From an uncultured Prevotella sp. (GTDB lineage Bacteria; Bacteroidota; Bacteroidia; Bacteroidales; Bacteroidaceae), in contig CAMKTS010000002.1 in the NCBI GenBank assembly GCA_946415755.1, positions 127,703 through 180,183 on the forward strand: 52,481 nt of DNA. Reading direction: 5' to 3'. Each line of letters starts with the position of its first letter. Within the stretch, counting starts at the first letter, position 1. The notes below the pieces were generated by a model. The model made no database searches. It was not told where the DNA came from and saw nothing but the letters and a program-made list of their open reading frames with translations. The position numbers were made by a program, and so were the translations under genes. Shown here one piece after another: positions 17,280 through 26,990 of the stretch.

Positions 17280-20200
17280 TTATTTCATGATTATCTTTCG
17301 ACCGTCCACGATGGCGAGTCCTTTATGGCTTTTGCCGACACGCTGTCCTTGTAAGTTGTATATCTCACCTCTTACCCCTTCCATCTGGGCTCTTACATCA
17401 GCAATACCTGTAGCATCGCTGACATTGACGGCCTCGGATGTACCACACAGTCCACCGTTCAGGTTGGCAGAACGTACAGTATAGGCACCATTTTCGGCAG
17501 CTTCGTAAGTTGTTGCCGTCTGGCTGGTCAGATATGCACCGTCCTTGAAGACGACATAGCAGCGAGCATCATCGACAGCGGCCCACGACAGATTCTTGCC
17601 ATTGGCAGTGACAACGGGAGCAGCAGTCTCAACGGTTTCCTCGGTAGGCAGCCATGAGTCCGTGCCGCCCAACACATTTTCTACAGTGTACTTAGCAGCC
17701 TCTTCGTTGGTGAGAATGGGTGAATAGCTGTTGGTAGACGTTGGAGAGTTCTTGCGGACTGAGAGGTCAATGACCTGGCCGTTCTTGTCGACGCTGTTAT
17801 ACTCGTAGAAGTGAGTAGGCAGTGTACCCATGCTGGCCCATCCGGCATCAGTCGACTTGATGTTCATCTTGGTGTTCAGGAAGTAAGCACGCGGCTCGTT
17901 CTGCCAGGGACGTCCCAGATTATAGCTGCCGTCGCCCTGGTTGGCTCCCTCGGCCGTGTCAATCGTACAGTTTTGGAATACATAGCCCCACTTCAGCAGT
18001 ACACTGGTGCTGGGAGCGGTTATGTGGCCTCCGTTGGTGATGAGCAGTTCGCAGCGGTCGTAGAAGTGGTTGCCACCGCCACAGATGAAGTCTACTGCAC
18101 CATAGATGCGACAATTGACGTAGTAGGCACTTTCGCCAGTTACCTGTGTGTCCTGCTGACTCTGCATGCTGATGTTTTTCAGTACAGCCTGCTTACCACC
18201 TGAGAATGCTACTCCGACACCGGCACGGGCTTTCTGCCAGTCCATATCGTTGCGGATGGTGAAGTCCTGGAAGTAGTTGCCTCCTGTGCTGTTTACTTGC
18301 AATACGGGATTGGTAATACCTGAACGGTTGCCATGCAGTATGACGCCATCGCGGCTTTCACCGATGATGCTGACGTTGTATGCCTTCAGGTTCTGCTCTT
18401 TCGAACCGAAGTCGTAGTCGCCATTCTTGACAAAAATCACCTTGCGTGCGGCATCGGCCTTGGCATTGCTGTTATTGACAGCTGCGATGGCTTCTGAGAA
18501 TTCAGCTGCAGTAGATACCACATAGTCATAAGCGGCCTGTGCAACGGCAGGTTTGCTGCCTACAGTAATGTTGACGGTGATGTCTTCAGTTGTGCTGTTA
18601 CCATAGTTGTCCTTTGCGGCCCCTTTAGCGACAACGAAAGTATACGCCTTGTCGTAGTCGAGATTCCATACGGGGAAGTAGAGCGTAGCGCTACCACCCT
18701 CGGCCTTAACGGTCTGTCCGCCAATAGTAGCCTCAGTGTCCTGCATCTCGCGGTCGAATGCCAGTGTGACCACACAATGGTTCTTCTCTGTGGTAGGTGT
18801 GACGCTCTGGCCCTTCAGCACTGGTGCTGTAGCCACGGCAACCTGTTCCGTCTTCAGTTCGAACCATCCGGTAGTCTGCGAGCCGTCTTTCAGTTGCAGA
18901 GTAATGTCGCGACCTGAAGTATGGTTGTCAATATTAATGATGCAGTCATATTTCACCCCATTGATGAAGTTATGCTTCATGGGAACATAGACGGTGGCAC
19001 CTTCAGAGGCTACCTCGGCCAATTCGCCCTTGGCGTAGTTGTCGCTGAATTCGCGGATGATGAGCTGTTTTACCTTGACATCGGTAGGTACGGAGAGGGT
19101 TACCAGACTGCCACCACGAATCTTGAAACCGCTACCGTCCCAGCCGTCGCTGATAGGAGACAGCGTATAGAGGCCGTCAGTCCATACATTGTTGGTCTTG
19201 TCGTTACCGGCAGAAGAGTACTTCAGGGCTACAGTCTTGTCTGCGTCAGCCTTGGTATAGATGTGCAGACCGTCAAGTGTCAGCGTGTAGTCACGCATCT
19301 TGCCAGCCATTTCGGCATGCAGGGTGTAGGTAGCCTTTGTACCGTCAATAGTCGGTTCGCCCGCTTTGATGGTAGTACCATCCACCACCTTAGCTGTTAC
19401 TGAAGGAATGGTGGTGAAGCAGTTGGCGAACGTGGCCGTATAGGGTGCTTTGTTCAACGCTTCAAGGGCATCAGTTGTAACGGAGATTCCGTCGACAAGC
19501 ACATCGGTCAGTGAGATCTCTCCAATACGGAAGAGCTTGAGTGTCCACACTTTCTTGGCAGAAGCAGCACCATCATCAGGTGTGAGCGTCAAGGTAATCG
19601 TCGTGGTAGCTGAAGGCTCTGGCGTGGCCAGCGTATAGGTTCCGTTGCCATTGTCTGTGACAGCGACTGTAGTACCATCGGTATTTGCAGCTGTCACGGC
19701 AAGTGTTCCACTCGTCACATTGACTGTCAATGTCGTGGTAGCAGCATAGTCGGCAGGCAACTGGCAGAACCAGTCGCTGTCATCGCCGGTAGTAATGGTC
19801 TGTCCTTCAATGCTGACACCATTGATGCGGGCAAAGTGCTCACCGACCTTAGTCAAGGTGAGTGCCTTGTAGTTGCAAATGAATGAGCTGCCACCCGAGA
19901 AGGCGAAGGTCATGGTTTTCATGCCCATGCTCATCTCGCCGGCCATGGGAATGGTTGTTGCCGTATAGCTGCCAGGGGCGTCATTGGCTATCACATAGTC
20001 GCCATTTACCTCTTCGCGACCTGTCTCGTCATCAACGACGGTGATGTTCAATGTGCCCCCCTGATTGTAGCGCGCCAGTTCAGTGGCTATCTGGTAGACA
20101 CCAGCCTCAGTACATTTGAAGTTGTACTTGGCGGTACCACCGGCGGTAATCCAACCAACGTTATCGTCATTATTCTCTGTACGTGCGCCACCGCCATAGC

Positions 20201-20729
20201 TGCCTTTACCCAATGACAGGGTGCCGGGAACTTTCTCGATAGCCTCGTCAGCACTATAGAAGGCCAGCTTGCCCCAGTTGCCGGCATAGCCACTGGCTTC
20301 AGTGACCTTCATGGTAAGGGTGTACTGACCGACAGGCAATGCGTCAATGCTGATGTTGGTTACCTCTGAGGGTGTCCAACTACCAGTGTTGGGAATGTCG
20401 ACATCCTTGCTGACAATTTCTGTGCTGCTGCTGTTGGTGAGTGTCACGTTCATCTTGGCAGCACTCTTAGAGCCTACAGCAAAGGTCAGGATGTAGTCCT
20501 GCTGCACGGTGTTGCTGATGGTGAAGGTTGCTACGGTACTCTTTCCTGTAGAGCCGATGTTGGCACCGCTGTTCTCAACGTTAGCCCCTGAAAGGTCACA
20601 GTCGTTCCAGTCGATGTACGTACCTGCTGCCGTAGGAATGGTTACCGTATTGGCAGCAAAAGAGATGGCCACTCCTCCCAGCAGGGCCAGGAAGAGCAGC
20701 ATGGTTTTGAAAAGATGAAGTTGTCTCAT
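17280..20729 (-). CDS. Multidomain secreted pectinesterase (CE8) with C-terminal sorting-like tail
   Basis: 1149 residues with a signal peptide (about 1-25). The N-terminal half holds two galactose-binding-like/CBM-type modules and Ig-like domains (to about residue 770). The CE8 beta-helix occupies about 790-1040: SQQDTQ (oxyanion glutamine and first catalytic Asp), GAVDFICGGG (second Asp) and LGRPW (substrate Arg/Trp). It would remove methyl esters from homogalacturonan outside the cell, preparing it for lyases. A fibronectin-like module and the tail IYNLQGQRV...DGRKIIMK resemble the type IX secretion or anchoring signals of Prevotella. It follows the GH3 gene by 38 bp in one operon. Enzyme family is sure; export route is inferred. 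Confidence 0.9.
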   Translation of the reverse strand: MRQLHLFKTMLLFLALLGGVAISFAANTVTIPTAAGTYIDWNDCDLSGANVENSGANIGSTGKSTVATFTISNTVQQDYILTFAVGSKSAAKMNVTLTNSSSTEIVSKDVDIPNTGSWTPSEVTNISIDALPVGQYTLTMKVTEASGYAGNWGKLAFYSADEAIEKVPGTLSLGKGSYGGGARTENNDDNVGWITAGGTAKYNFKCTEAGVYQIATELARYNQGGTLNITVVDDETGREEVNGDYVIANDAPGSYTATTIPMAGEMSMGMKTMTFAFSGGSSFICNYKALTLTKVGEHFARINGVSIEGQTITTGDDSDWFCQLPADYAATTTLTVNVTSGTLAVTAANTDGTTVAVTDNGNGTYTLATPEPSATTTITLTLTPDDGAASAKKVWTLKLFRIGEISLTDVLVDGISVTTDALEALNKAPYTATFANCFTTIPSVTAKVVDGTTIKAGEPTIDGTKATYTLHAEMAGKMRDYTLTLDGLHIYTKADADKTVALKYSSAGNDKTNNVWTDGLYTLSPISDGWDGSGFKIRGGSLVTLSVPTDVKVKQLIIREFSDNYAKGELAEVASEGATVYVPMKHNFINGVKYDCIINIDNHTSGRDITLQLKDGSQTTGWFELKTEQVAVATAPVLKGQSVTPTTEKNHCVVTLAFDREMQDTEATIGGQTVKAEGGSATLYFPVWNLDYDKAYTFVVAKGAAKDNYGNSTTEDITVNITVGSKPAVAQAAYDYVVSTAAEFSEAIAAVNNSNAKADAARKVIFVKNGDYDFGSKEQNLKAYNVSIIGESRDGVILHGNRSGITNPVLQVNSTGGNYFQDFTIRNDMDWQKARAGVGVAFSGGKQAVLKNISMQSQQDTQVTGESAYYVNCRIYGAVDFICGGGNHFYDRCELLITNGGHITAPSTSVLLKWGYVFQNCTIDTAEGANQGDGSYNLGRPWQNEPRAYFLNTKMNIKSTDAGWASMGTLPTHFYEYNSVDKNGQVIDLSVRKNSPTSTNSYSPILTNEEAAKYTVENVLGGTDSWLPTEETVETAAPVVTANGKNLSWAAVDDARCYVVFKDGAYLTSQTATTYEAAENGAYTVRSANLNGGLCGTSEAVNVSDATGIADVRAQMEGVRGEIYNLQGQRVGKSHKGLAIVDGRKIIMK

Positions 20730-20767
20730 TATTTTTTTAATTGATTAGGTATAAGTTTTTTTGTGAG

Positions 20768-23527
20768 TTATTTCTTGACGAACTTGACACCGTTGACGAC
20801 GTAGATGCCTTTGGCGAGGCTGCGCAGCTGGTCGTTAGTGCCCAGGCAGGTGCCTTGCAGGCTATAGACGAGGTTGTTGTGGGTGAGGGGGGTGCGCAGC
20901 AGACTGCCGATGGCGGTAGGAGTGCTCTTGTAGGTGGTCTTTACGGTGGCTCCCTCGGTGGTGAGCTTGCCTTGCAGACGTACATCGACAGAGGAGGCTG
21001 CCACGTAGATGTCGACATCGCCCGACTCTACATCGAAGGTCTGTGTGGCCTCGTTGAAGTAGCTCAGCTGGTCATGGCGCAGTGTGAAGGTGACGGTCTT
21101 CGTTTCACCAGCCTTCAGCTCCACGCGGTCGAAGCCTACCAACTGTTTCTTGGGACGCTCGATGGCTGACTGGCAATGGGCATAGAGCTGTACAACCTCG
21201 GCACCGTCGCGGCTGCCGGTATTGGTGATGTCGGCCTGGATGGTGACGGTCTCATCGGGACGCAGCGTCTTGCTGCCCAGCTGCAGGTTGTCGTACTTGA
21301 AAGTGGTATAGCTGAGGCCATAGCCGAAGGGGTAGAGGGGTGTCTTGTCGTAGTACATGTAGGTGTAGTGGTTCTTGCGGATGTCGTACTGCAGCAAGTC
21401 GGAGGGAAGGTCGCTCTTCGAGGCGTACCACGTGGTGGTGAGCTTGCCGCCGGGATTGTAGTCGCCGAAGATGACATCGCTGATGGCACGACCCTGCTCC
21501 TGACCGTCGTACCAGGTGGCCAGGATGGCGGGAATGTTCTGCTGTGCCCAGTTGACGGTGAGCGACGAGCAGGTGTTGAGCAGCACCACGGTCTTGGGGT
21601 TGGCGGCAAAGACGGCCTCCAACAGCTGCTGCTGTACGCCAGGAAGGGCCAGTGACGAACGGTCGCGGCTCTCGTCGCTCACGCTAAGGTCGGTGCCCAG
21701 GGCCATCAGCACGACATCGGCCTGGGTAGCCATTGCCGTGGCCTCGTCGAACATCGCCTGCGACTTGGTATTGTTGTTCACGTCGCACCCCTGTGCATAC
21801 ATCACGGTATGGCCGAGAGAGGTGGGTGAGTCATCACCCTCGTTGTAGAACTTAAACCAGTCGACATTAATGATGTACTTGTTGGTGTCGGTGGCTGAAG
21901 ACTGCTTGTTGAAGATGAGGTAGACGGTATGTTTGCCTGTGACGGCCTTGGCCTCTGCGCTGAGTTGTATGGTCTTGGTGACGAAGGTAGTCCAGTTGTT
22001 GGCCGTGGCGGGCAGCGTCTCCTGATAGATGATGGTGCCGGTGGTGGCATTGTCGATGCGGATGGTGAACTGGCGGTCCCCGTAGCGTCCGGCATAGCTG
22101 TAGTCGAGCAGCGACTTGCCGGTGCCGAAGTCCACATTATTATATATGAAGACGTCTCCATTCTGGATGTTGCCGATGCCGGCATTGTCGACACCGCCCT
22201 TGCCGTTCTTGGAGTCGAAGTTCTCGGCCTGTACGGTGCCGTCGCTCGTAATGTCGTAGTGCATCACATCGGCTACGGCACTGAGCAGCGTCTTCTGATA
22301 GGATGGTGTGCCGGAATAGCCACCCAGCTGAACGGTATTGCCGTAGGGACCGATGACGGCAATCTTGCTGATCTTGGTTGCATCGAGGGGCAGCATACTG
22401 TCCTCGTTCTTCAGCAGTACGATGGCCTCATGGGATGCCTGCAGGGCCAGTTGACGGTGGGTGTTGCATTCCAGCGTGTCGTTCTTGATGTCGCTGAAGG
22501 GCTTGGAGGTCTCAAACTCACCAACGGAGAAGCGGGCTTCGAGCACACGTACCAATGCAGAGTCGAGGTCGGCCTCCGTCATCAAGCCTTGCTCGATGGC
22601 AGCCTTGCAGCCTTCGGGGTCCTGGAAGGTAGAGCCGCAGTTCAGGTCTTCACCGTTCTTCATCGATACGGCTGATGCCTCTGCGGCAGTATTCACGTAG
22701 TGGTGGCGATTAGACTGGTAGACATCATCCACGGCTCCGCAGTCGCTGGTGACGAATCCCGTGAATCCCCACTCGTTGCGAAGGATGTCGATGAGCAACT
22801 CGTGGTTGGCACCGCAAGGAATACCGTTCACGGCATTGTAGGCACTCATAATGCTACGCACGTTGCCCTCCTTGACAGCCATCTCGAAGGCTGGCAGGTA
22901 GTATTCGCGCAGGTTGCGGTCGTCCATATTGGATGATGAGTTGTGGCGGCCACCCTCGAAGTTGTTGGCAGCAAAGTGCTTGGCGGTAGCTACCGTCTTG
23001 TAGAACTTGGGGTCGTTGCCCTGCATACCCTTGATGTACTCCACGGCCATGCGTCCCGTCAGGTAGGGATCTTCGCCGTAGTTCTCCTCGTCGCGTCCCC
23101 AGCGGGGGTCGCGGCTCATATTGATGGTGGGACACCAGTAGATGAGTCCCTTGTTCTTCTGCTTGTAATATACGCGGGCCTCGTTGGCAGTGGCTTCGGC
23201 ACAACGGAAGATGAGCGGCAGGTCCCAGGTGCTTGACATGGCACGGGAAACAGGGAAACTGGTGGCCTGGCCGGAACGTGCCACACCGTGCAGGGCCTCG
23301 TTCCAGTAGTTATAGCCTGGCAGGTTGATACCGTTGCGGTTGACAGAAAGGGTCTGGTGACCTACCTGGTTGATTTTCTCATCCAGTGTCAGACGGCTGA
23401 CGAGGTCTTTTGCACGCTCATGGAAACTGAGCGACGTGTCTTGGTAAGGCAGCACCTGTGCCTTCAGGGATGTGGCTGCCATTAGGAGCGACATCACGAG
23501 CATTGCTTTTGTTGTACTTTTCATCAT
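20768..23527 (-). CDS. Secreted GH3 beta-glycosidase with inserted CBM6
   Basis: 919 residues from the first Met of MMKSTTK at 23527, which begins a signal peptide ending KAQ; the longer reading crosses its own promoter. GH3 landmarks: YWNEALHGVAR, SRDPRWGRDEE, ATAKHFAANN and the nucleophile in VTSDCGAV (Asp262). This form is closest to bacterial and plant beta-xylosidase or exo-glucosidase groups. A CBM6-like module (about 445-585; AENFD ... VDWFKFY) interrupts the second GH3 domain. A fibronectin-III-like domain and a short tail (KGIYVVNGVKFVKK) end the protein. It is first in the operon with the pectinesterase. Xylosidase versus glucosidase cannot be decided here. Confidence 0.9.
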   Translation of the reverse strand: MMKSTTKAMLVMSLLMAATSLKAQVLPYQDTSLSFHERAKDLVSRLTLDEKINQVGHQTLSVNRNGINLPGYNYWNEALHGVARSGQATSFPVSRAMSSTWDLPLIFRCAEATANEARVYYKQKNKGLIYWCPTINMSRDPRWGRDEENYGEDPYLTGRMAVEYIKGMQGNDPKFYKTVATAKHFAANNFEGGRHNSSSNMDDRNLREYYLPAFEMAVKEGNVRSIMSAYNAVNGIPCGANHELLIDILRNEWGFTGFVTSDCGAVDDVYQSNRHHYVNTAAEASAVSMKNGEDLNCGSTFQDPEGCKAAIEQGLMTEADLDSALVRVLEARFSVGEFETSKPFSDIKNDTLECNTHRQLALQASHEAIVLLKNEDSMLPLDATKISKIAVIGPYGNTVQLGGYSGTPSYQKTLLSAVADVMHYDITSDGTVQAENFDSKNGKGGVDNAGIGNIQNGDVFIYNNVDFGTGKSLLDYSYAGRYGDRQFTIRIDNATTGTIIYQETLPATANNWTTFVTKTIQLSAEAKAVTGKHTVYLIFNKQSSATDTNKYIINVDWFKFYNEGDDSPTSLGHTVMYAQGCDVNNNTKSQAMFDEATAMATQADVVLMALGTDLSVSDESRDRSSLALPGVQQQLLEAVFAANPKTVVLLNTCSSLTVNWAQQNIPAILATWYDGQEQGRAISDVIFGDYNPGGKLTTTWYASKSDLPSDLLQYDIRKNHYTYMYYDKTPLYPFGYGLSYTTFKYDNLQLGSKTLRPDETVTIQADITNTGSRDGAEVVQLYAHCQSAIERPKKQLVGFDRVELKAGETKTVTFTLRHDQLSYFNEATQTFDVESGDVDIYVAASSVDVRLQGKLTTEGATVKTTYKSTPTAIGSLLRTPLTHNNLVYSLQGTCLGTNDQLRSLAKGIYVVNGVKFVKK

Positions 23528-23560
23528 CGTTGTGTTAATAGTTTTCAGATTTTCCGTGTG

Positions 23561-23588
23561 CAAAAGTACGGAGAATAACTCAACGCAA
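23561..23588 (-). promoter_or_regulatory. Promoter for the GH3-pectinesterase operon
   Basis: Minus-strand TACTTTTG (23561-23568) with TTG (23586-23588) 17 bp upstream; the spacing is shorter than the usual 20. Confidence 0.5.
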
Positions 23589-23676
23589 GGGGGGTAATTC
23601 TGTCGGAATAGGGTAGAAAAACTGCCGAAGGGGTAGAAAAACAGGCTTTTTTTTTCTTTTTCTTTCATTTATTTCG

Positions 23677-23684
23677 TACCTTTG
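23677..23684 (+). promoter_or_regulatory. Promoter -7 box for the CLC gene
   Basis: TACCTTTG, 29 bp before the ATG at 23714. No clear -33 element in the T-rich stretch upstream. Confidence 0.5.
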
Positions 23685-23713
23685 CCGTCTGTAAATGCAG
23701 AGGTACCCTTGAT

Positions 23714-25522
23714 ATGGAGAGTGGATATTCAGAAATGACAAGACCGGCATGGCTGATCAGACTGCATGAGTGGCGCGTGGAGCATGTGAGCGACAAGATG
23801 TTCCTGCTCTGTCTGGCATTCATGGTGGGACTGCTGTCGGCGGTGGCGGCATATATCCTGCATGGACTGATCAACCAGATTGTGTACCTGCTGACGGGTC
23901 GCTTCCATGCCGACTCGTACAACTGGCTCTACCTGGTATATCCCGTTATCGGTATCTACCTGACCAGTCTCTTCGTGCGCCACATCGTCAGGGACAATAT
24001 CTCGCACGGCATCACCAGGATTCTGTATGCCATCTCGTCGAACCGCTCACGGCTGAAGGCCCACAATACGTGGTCGAGCGTCATCGCTTCGGCCATCACC
24101 ATCGGCTTTGGTGGCTCGGTGGGTGCCGAGGCACCTATCGTGCTGACGGGGTCGGCCATCGGCAGTAACCTCGGAAAGATGTTCCGGCTGGACAACAAGA
24201 CGCTAATGACGCTGGTGGGATGCGGAGCGGCTGGTGCCATCGCCGGTATCTTCAAGGCTCCCATTGCTGGACTGGTATTCACCCTGGAGGTGCTGATGAT
24301 CGACCTGACGATGGCCTCGTTGCTGCCCATCCTGGTGAGCTGCTGTACGGCGACGTGCTTTACCTATATTTTCAGCGGCAATGCCGTGCTTTTCTCGTTC
24401 CACCTCGACGGCGACTGGACGGTGGAGCGTGTGCCGGCCTCGATACTGCTTGGCGTGTGCTGCGGCCTGGTGAGCCTCTACTTCATCCGGACGATGAATG
24501 CCTGTGAAGACCTGTTCGCCCGCTTCAAGGACAAGCCCTACGTCAGACTGATCATCGGGGGTGCCATCCTCAGCACGCTCATCTTCCTCTTCCCCTCGCT
24601 CTATGGCGAGGGCTACCATAGCATCAACCTGCTGCTGAACGGCAAGACGGAGGCCGACTGGAACCAGCTGCTGGACGGCTCGCTATTCTACGGACACTCC
24701 GAATACCTTATTCTATATATAGGACTGGTGTTGCTCACCAAGGTGTTTGCCACGTCGGCCACCAATGGCGGTGGCGGCTGCGGTGGTACGTTTGCCCCCT
24801 CGCTGTTCATCGGCTGCTTCACGGGATTCTTCTTCTCGCGACTGTGGAACATCCATCAAATCGGCGTCTATGTGCCGGAGAAGAACTTTGCCCTGCTGGG
24901 AATGGCCGGTGTGATGTCGGGCGTGATGCATGCACCGCTGACGGGTATCTTCCTCATTGCCGAGATTACCAGCGGCTATAACCTCTTCATGCCACTGATG
25001 ATCGTGTCGGTGGCATCCTATCTTACCATCATCATTTTCGAGCCGCACAGCATCTACGGCATGCGACTGGCCAAGCAGGGCAGGCTCGTCACCCACCATA
25101 CCGACCATGCCGTGCTGACGCTGATGAGCCTCGACTCTGTCATCGACCGAGACTTTCAGGCTGTGGAGCCAGACATGGAACTGGGGCAGATGGTACATAA
25201 GATCAGTTGCTCGCGAAGCAGTGTACTGCCGGTGACCGATGCGGCAGGTGTGCTGAAGGGTGAAATCAATATCACGAAGATACGCCATGTGGTGTTCCGC
25301 ACAGAACTGTACCACCACTTCAAGGCCAGCCAGCTGATGGTAGAGCCTGCCGACGTGCTGAACGATGACACGCCGATGACGCAGGTGATGAAGACCTTTG
25401 AGCGTACACAGGCTGACTGGCTGCCAGTGCTCGACAGTGAGCATCACCTGAAGGGATATATCTCCAGGAAGCGCATGTACGACATGTATCGGAAGATGGT
25501 TCACGACCTAAGCCAAGATTAA
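23714..25522 (+). CDS. CLC-family chloride channel/transporter with CBS domains
   Basis: 602 residues. The membrane part (to about 430) shows the CLC helix motifs GGSVGAEAP, with gating Glu139, and GGTFAPSLFIG. The position of the internal proton glutamate of E. coli ClcA reads F-T-L-E-V, that is Val in place of Glu, as in CLC channels and some fluoride or other bacterial CLCs. The first anion motif is G-x-x-x-T rather than GSGIP. Two CBS repeats follow (about 455-590) and may bind nucleotides. It leads a plus-strand run with the porin gene 4 bp downstream, fmt and rpe. Anion specificity is not known. Confidence 0.9.
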   Translation: MESGYSEMTRPAWLIRLHEWRVEHVSDKMFLLCLAFMVGLLSAVAAYILHGLINQIVYLLTGRFHADSYNWLYLVYPVIGIYLTSLFVRHIVRDNISHGITRILYAISSNRSRLKAHNTWSSVIASAITIGFGGSVGAEAPIVLTGSAIGSNLGKMFRLDNKTLMTLVGCGAAGAIAGIFKAPIAGLVFTLEVLMIDLTMASLLPILVSCCTATCFTYIFSGNAVLFSFHLDGDWTVERVPASILLGVCCGLVSLYFIRTMNACEDLFARFKDKPYVRLIIGGAILSTLIFLFPSLYGEGYHSINLLLNGKTEADWNQLLDGSLFYGHSEYLILYIGLVLLTKVFATSATNGGGGCGGTFAPSLFIGCFTGFFFSRLWNIHQIGVYVPEKNFALLGMAGVMSGVMHAPLTGIFLIAEITSGYNLFMPLMIVSVASYLTIIIFEPHSIYGMRLAKQGRLVTHHTDHAVLTLMSLDSVIDRDFQAVEPDMELGQMVHKISCSRSSVLPVTDAAGVLKGEINITKIRHVVFRTELYHHFKASQLMVEPADVLNDDTPMTQVMKTFERTQADWLPVLDSEHHLKGYISRKRMYDMYRKMVHDLSQD

Positions 25523-25526
25523 CAGC

Positions 25527-26990
25527 ATGATGATACGGAATGGTATAACAAGAATGAGAATGTTGATGGCACTGCTGCTCATCGTAGCGGCACTGCCGGA
25601 AGTCAGCGCGCAGAATGACTCGCTGAAGGCGCAGAATGACTTGCTGAAAGAGCAGAATGACTTGTTGAAAGCGCAAAATGACTTGCTGAAGGCACAGAAT
25701 GACTTGCTGAAAGCGCAGAAAGACTCGCTGAAGGCACAGAAAGACTCGCTGAAGACCAACGAGCTGACCATAGGACTGGAATTCCTGACGCACGGCGAAG
25801 TGTGCCGGGGAGGACTGCCCAAACAAAAGGATGAGGCCAAGGTCGTTGACGACAAGGCCAACTTTCTGTTGGGACGTACCAGGCTGGCTGTCGGCTATCA
25901 GCACAAGGGACTGGAAGCAAGGGCCGTCATCCAGAATACAGCCATCTGGGGCATGAAGAACAATATGGACCTCGCTCTGTATGAGGGATGGGTGAAGATG
26001 ACGCTGAAGAACGGACTCTTCGCACAGGTGGGGCGTATGGTGCTGTCATACGACGATGAGCGCATCATCGGTCCAGACGACTGGGCGATGGCATCGATGT
26101 CGCACGACGTGCTGCGACTGGGCTACGAAGGTCACGGACATCGGGTACACGGCATCCTGGCCTACAACCAGAACAAAGACAATACCAAGTCGGGCACGTT
26201 CTATGATGACGGGGCACAGCCCTACAAGACCATGCAGACGCTGTGGTATCACTACGAACTGCCCAAGTATCCGCTGGGGGCTTCGCTGCTGTTTATGAAC
26301 ATTGGCTTGCAGGCTGGTACGGAACAGGAAAACCCGCATACGGAATACCAGCAGCTGCTAGGAGCATACATCAAGTGGAGTCCTAAAATCATGACAGTGG
26401 AAGGTTCCTACTACCGGCAGTTCGGAAGGAACGAGTATTGCGCGAAAGTGGATGCCTGGATGGCTAGCTTGAAGGCTACCGTGACACCCTCACGATATTA
26501 CAGCATAGAGGCTGGCTACGACCATCTGAGCGGAGATGACTATATGGCCGTTCCTCAACCTGGCACGATCGGACTGCCACGCCATGAGGTGTTTAAGGGG
26601 TTCGCCCCCCTATACGGCTCGCATCACGACTTCTACGGTGTGATGGACTACTTCTATAAGAGTGCCTATCTCAACGGCTTCACCCCCGGTCTGCAGAATG
26701 CCTTTGTCGGCGGCTATTTCAATCCGACATCAAAGCTCACCATCCACGCAGCCTACCACTATATGGCCGTTGCCACCAAGTTGCAAGGACTCGACAAGAC
26801 GCTGGGCCACGACATCGAGCTGGAGGCCAGCTATCAGTTCACCAAGGATATCTCCCTGTCGCTGGGCTATACCTATATGATAGGTACCGAGACGATGAAC
26901 CGCCTGAAGCAGGGCGCTGAGGATAAGCATGTGCGCTGGGGATGGTTCTCGCTGTCAATCTCGCCCCGTCTGTTTACTTTTAAATGGTAA
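25527..26990 (+). CDS. Outer membrane porin with N-terminal heptad coiled coil
   Basis: 487 residues with a signal peptide ending VSAQ (about residue 28). Seven exact 7-residue units (QNDLLKA type) follow at residues 29-77, a short parallel coiled coil that should trimerise in the periplasm. The rest is a barrel of amphipathic strands ending in L-F-T-F-K-W, with an aromatic C terminus. The layout, coiled coil plus barrel, is that of OprP/OprB-like trimeric porins. It starts 4 bp after the CLC stop and overlaps fmt. An anion-permeable pore partnering the CLC protein is possible but unproven. Confidence 0.8.
   Translation: MMIRNGITRMRMLMALLLIVAALPEVSAQNDSLKAQNDLLKEQNDLLKAQNDLLKAQNDLLKAQKDSLKAQKDSLKTNELTIGLEFLTHGEVCRGGLPKQKDEAKVVDDKANFLLGRTRLAVGYQHKGLEARAVIQNTAIWGMKNNMDLALYEGWVKMTLKNGLFAQVGRMVLSYDDERIIGPDDWAMASMSHDVLRLGYEGHGHRVHGILAYNQNKDNTKSGTFYDDGAQPYKTMQTLWYHYELPKYPLGASLLFMNIGLQAGTEQENPHTEYQQLLGAYIKWSPKIMTVEGSYYRQFGRNEYCAKVDAWMASLKATVTPSRYYSIEAGYDHLSGDDYMAVPQPGTIGLPRHEVFKGFAPLYGSHHDFYGVMDYFYKSAYLNGFTPGLQNAFVGGYFNPTSKLTIHAAYHYMAVATKLQGLDKTLGHDIELEASYQFTKDISLSLGYTYMIGTETMNRLKQGAEDKHVRWGWFSLSISPRLFTFKW
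25611..25757 (+). repeat. Seven 21-bp coding repeats (coiled-coil heptads)
   Basis: Seven tandem 21-bp units encode QNDSLKA, QNDLLKE, QNDLLKA three times, QKDSLKA and QKDSLKT. Unit loss or gain keeps both frame and heptad phase. Confidence 0.95.
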
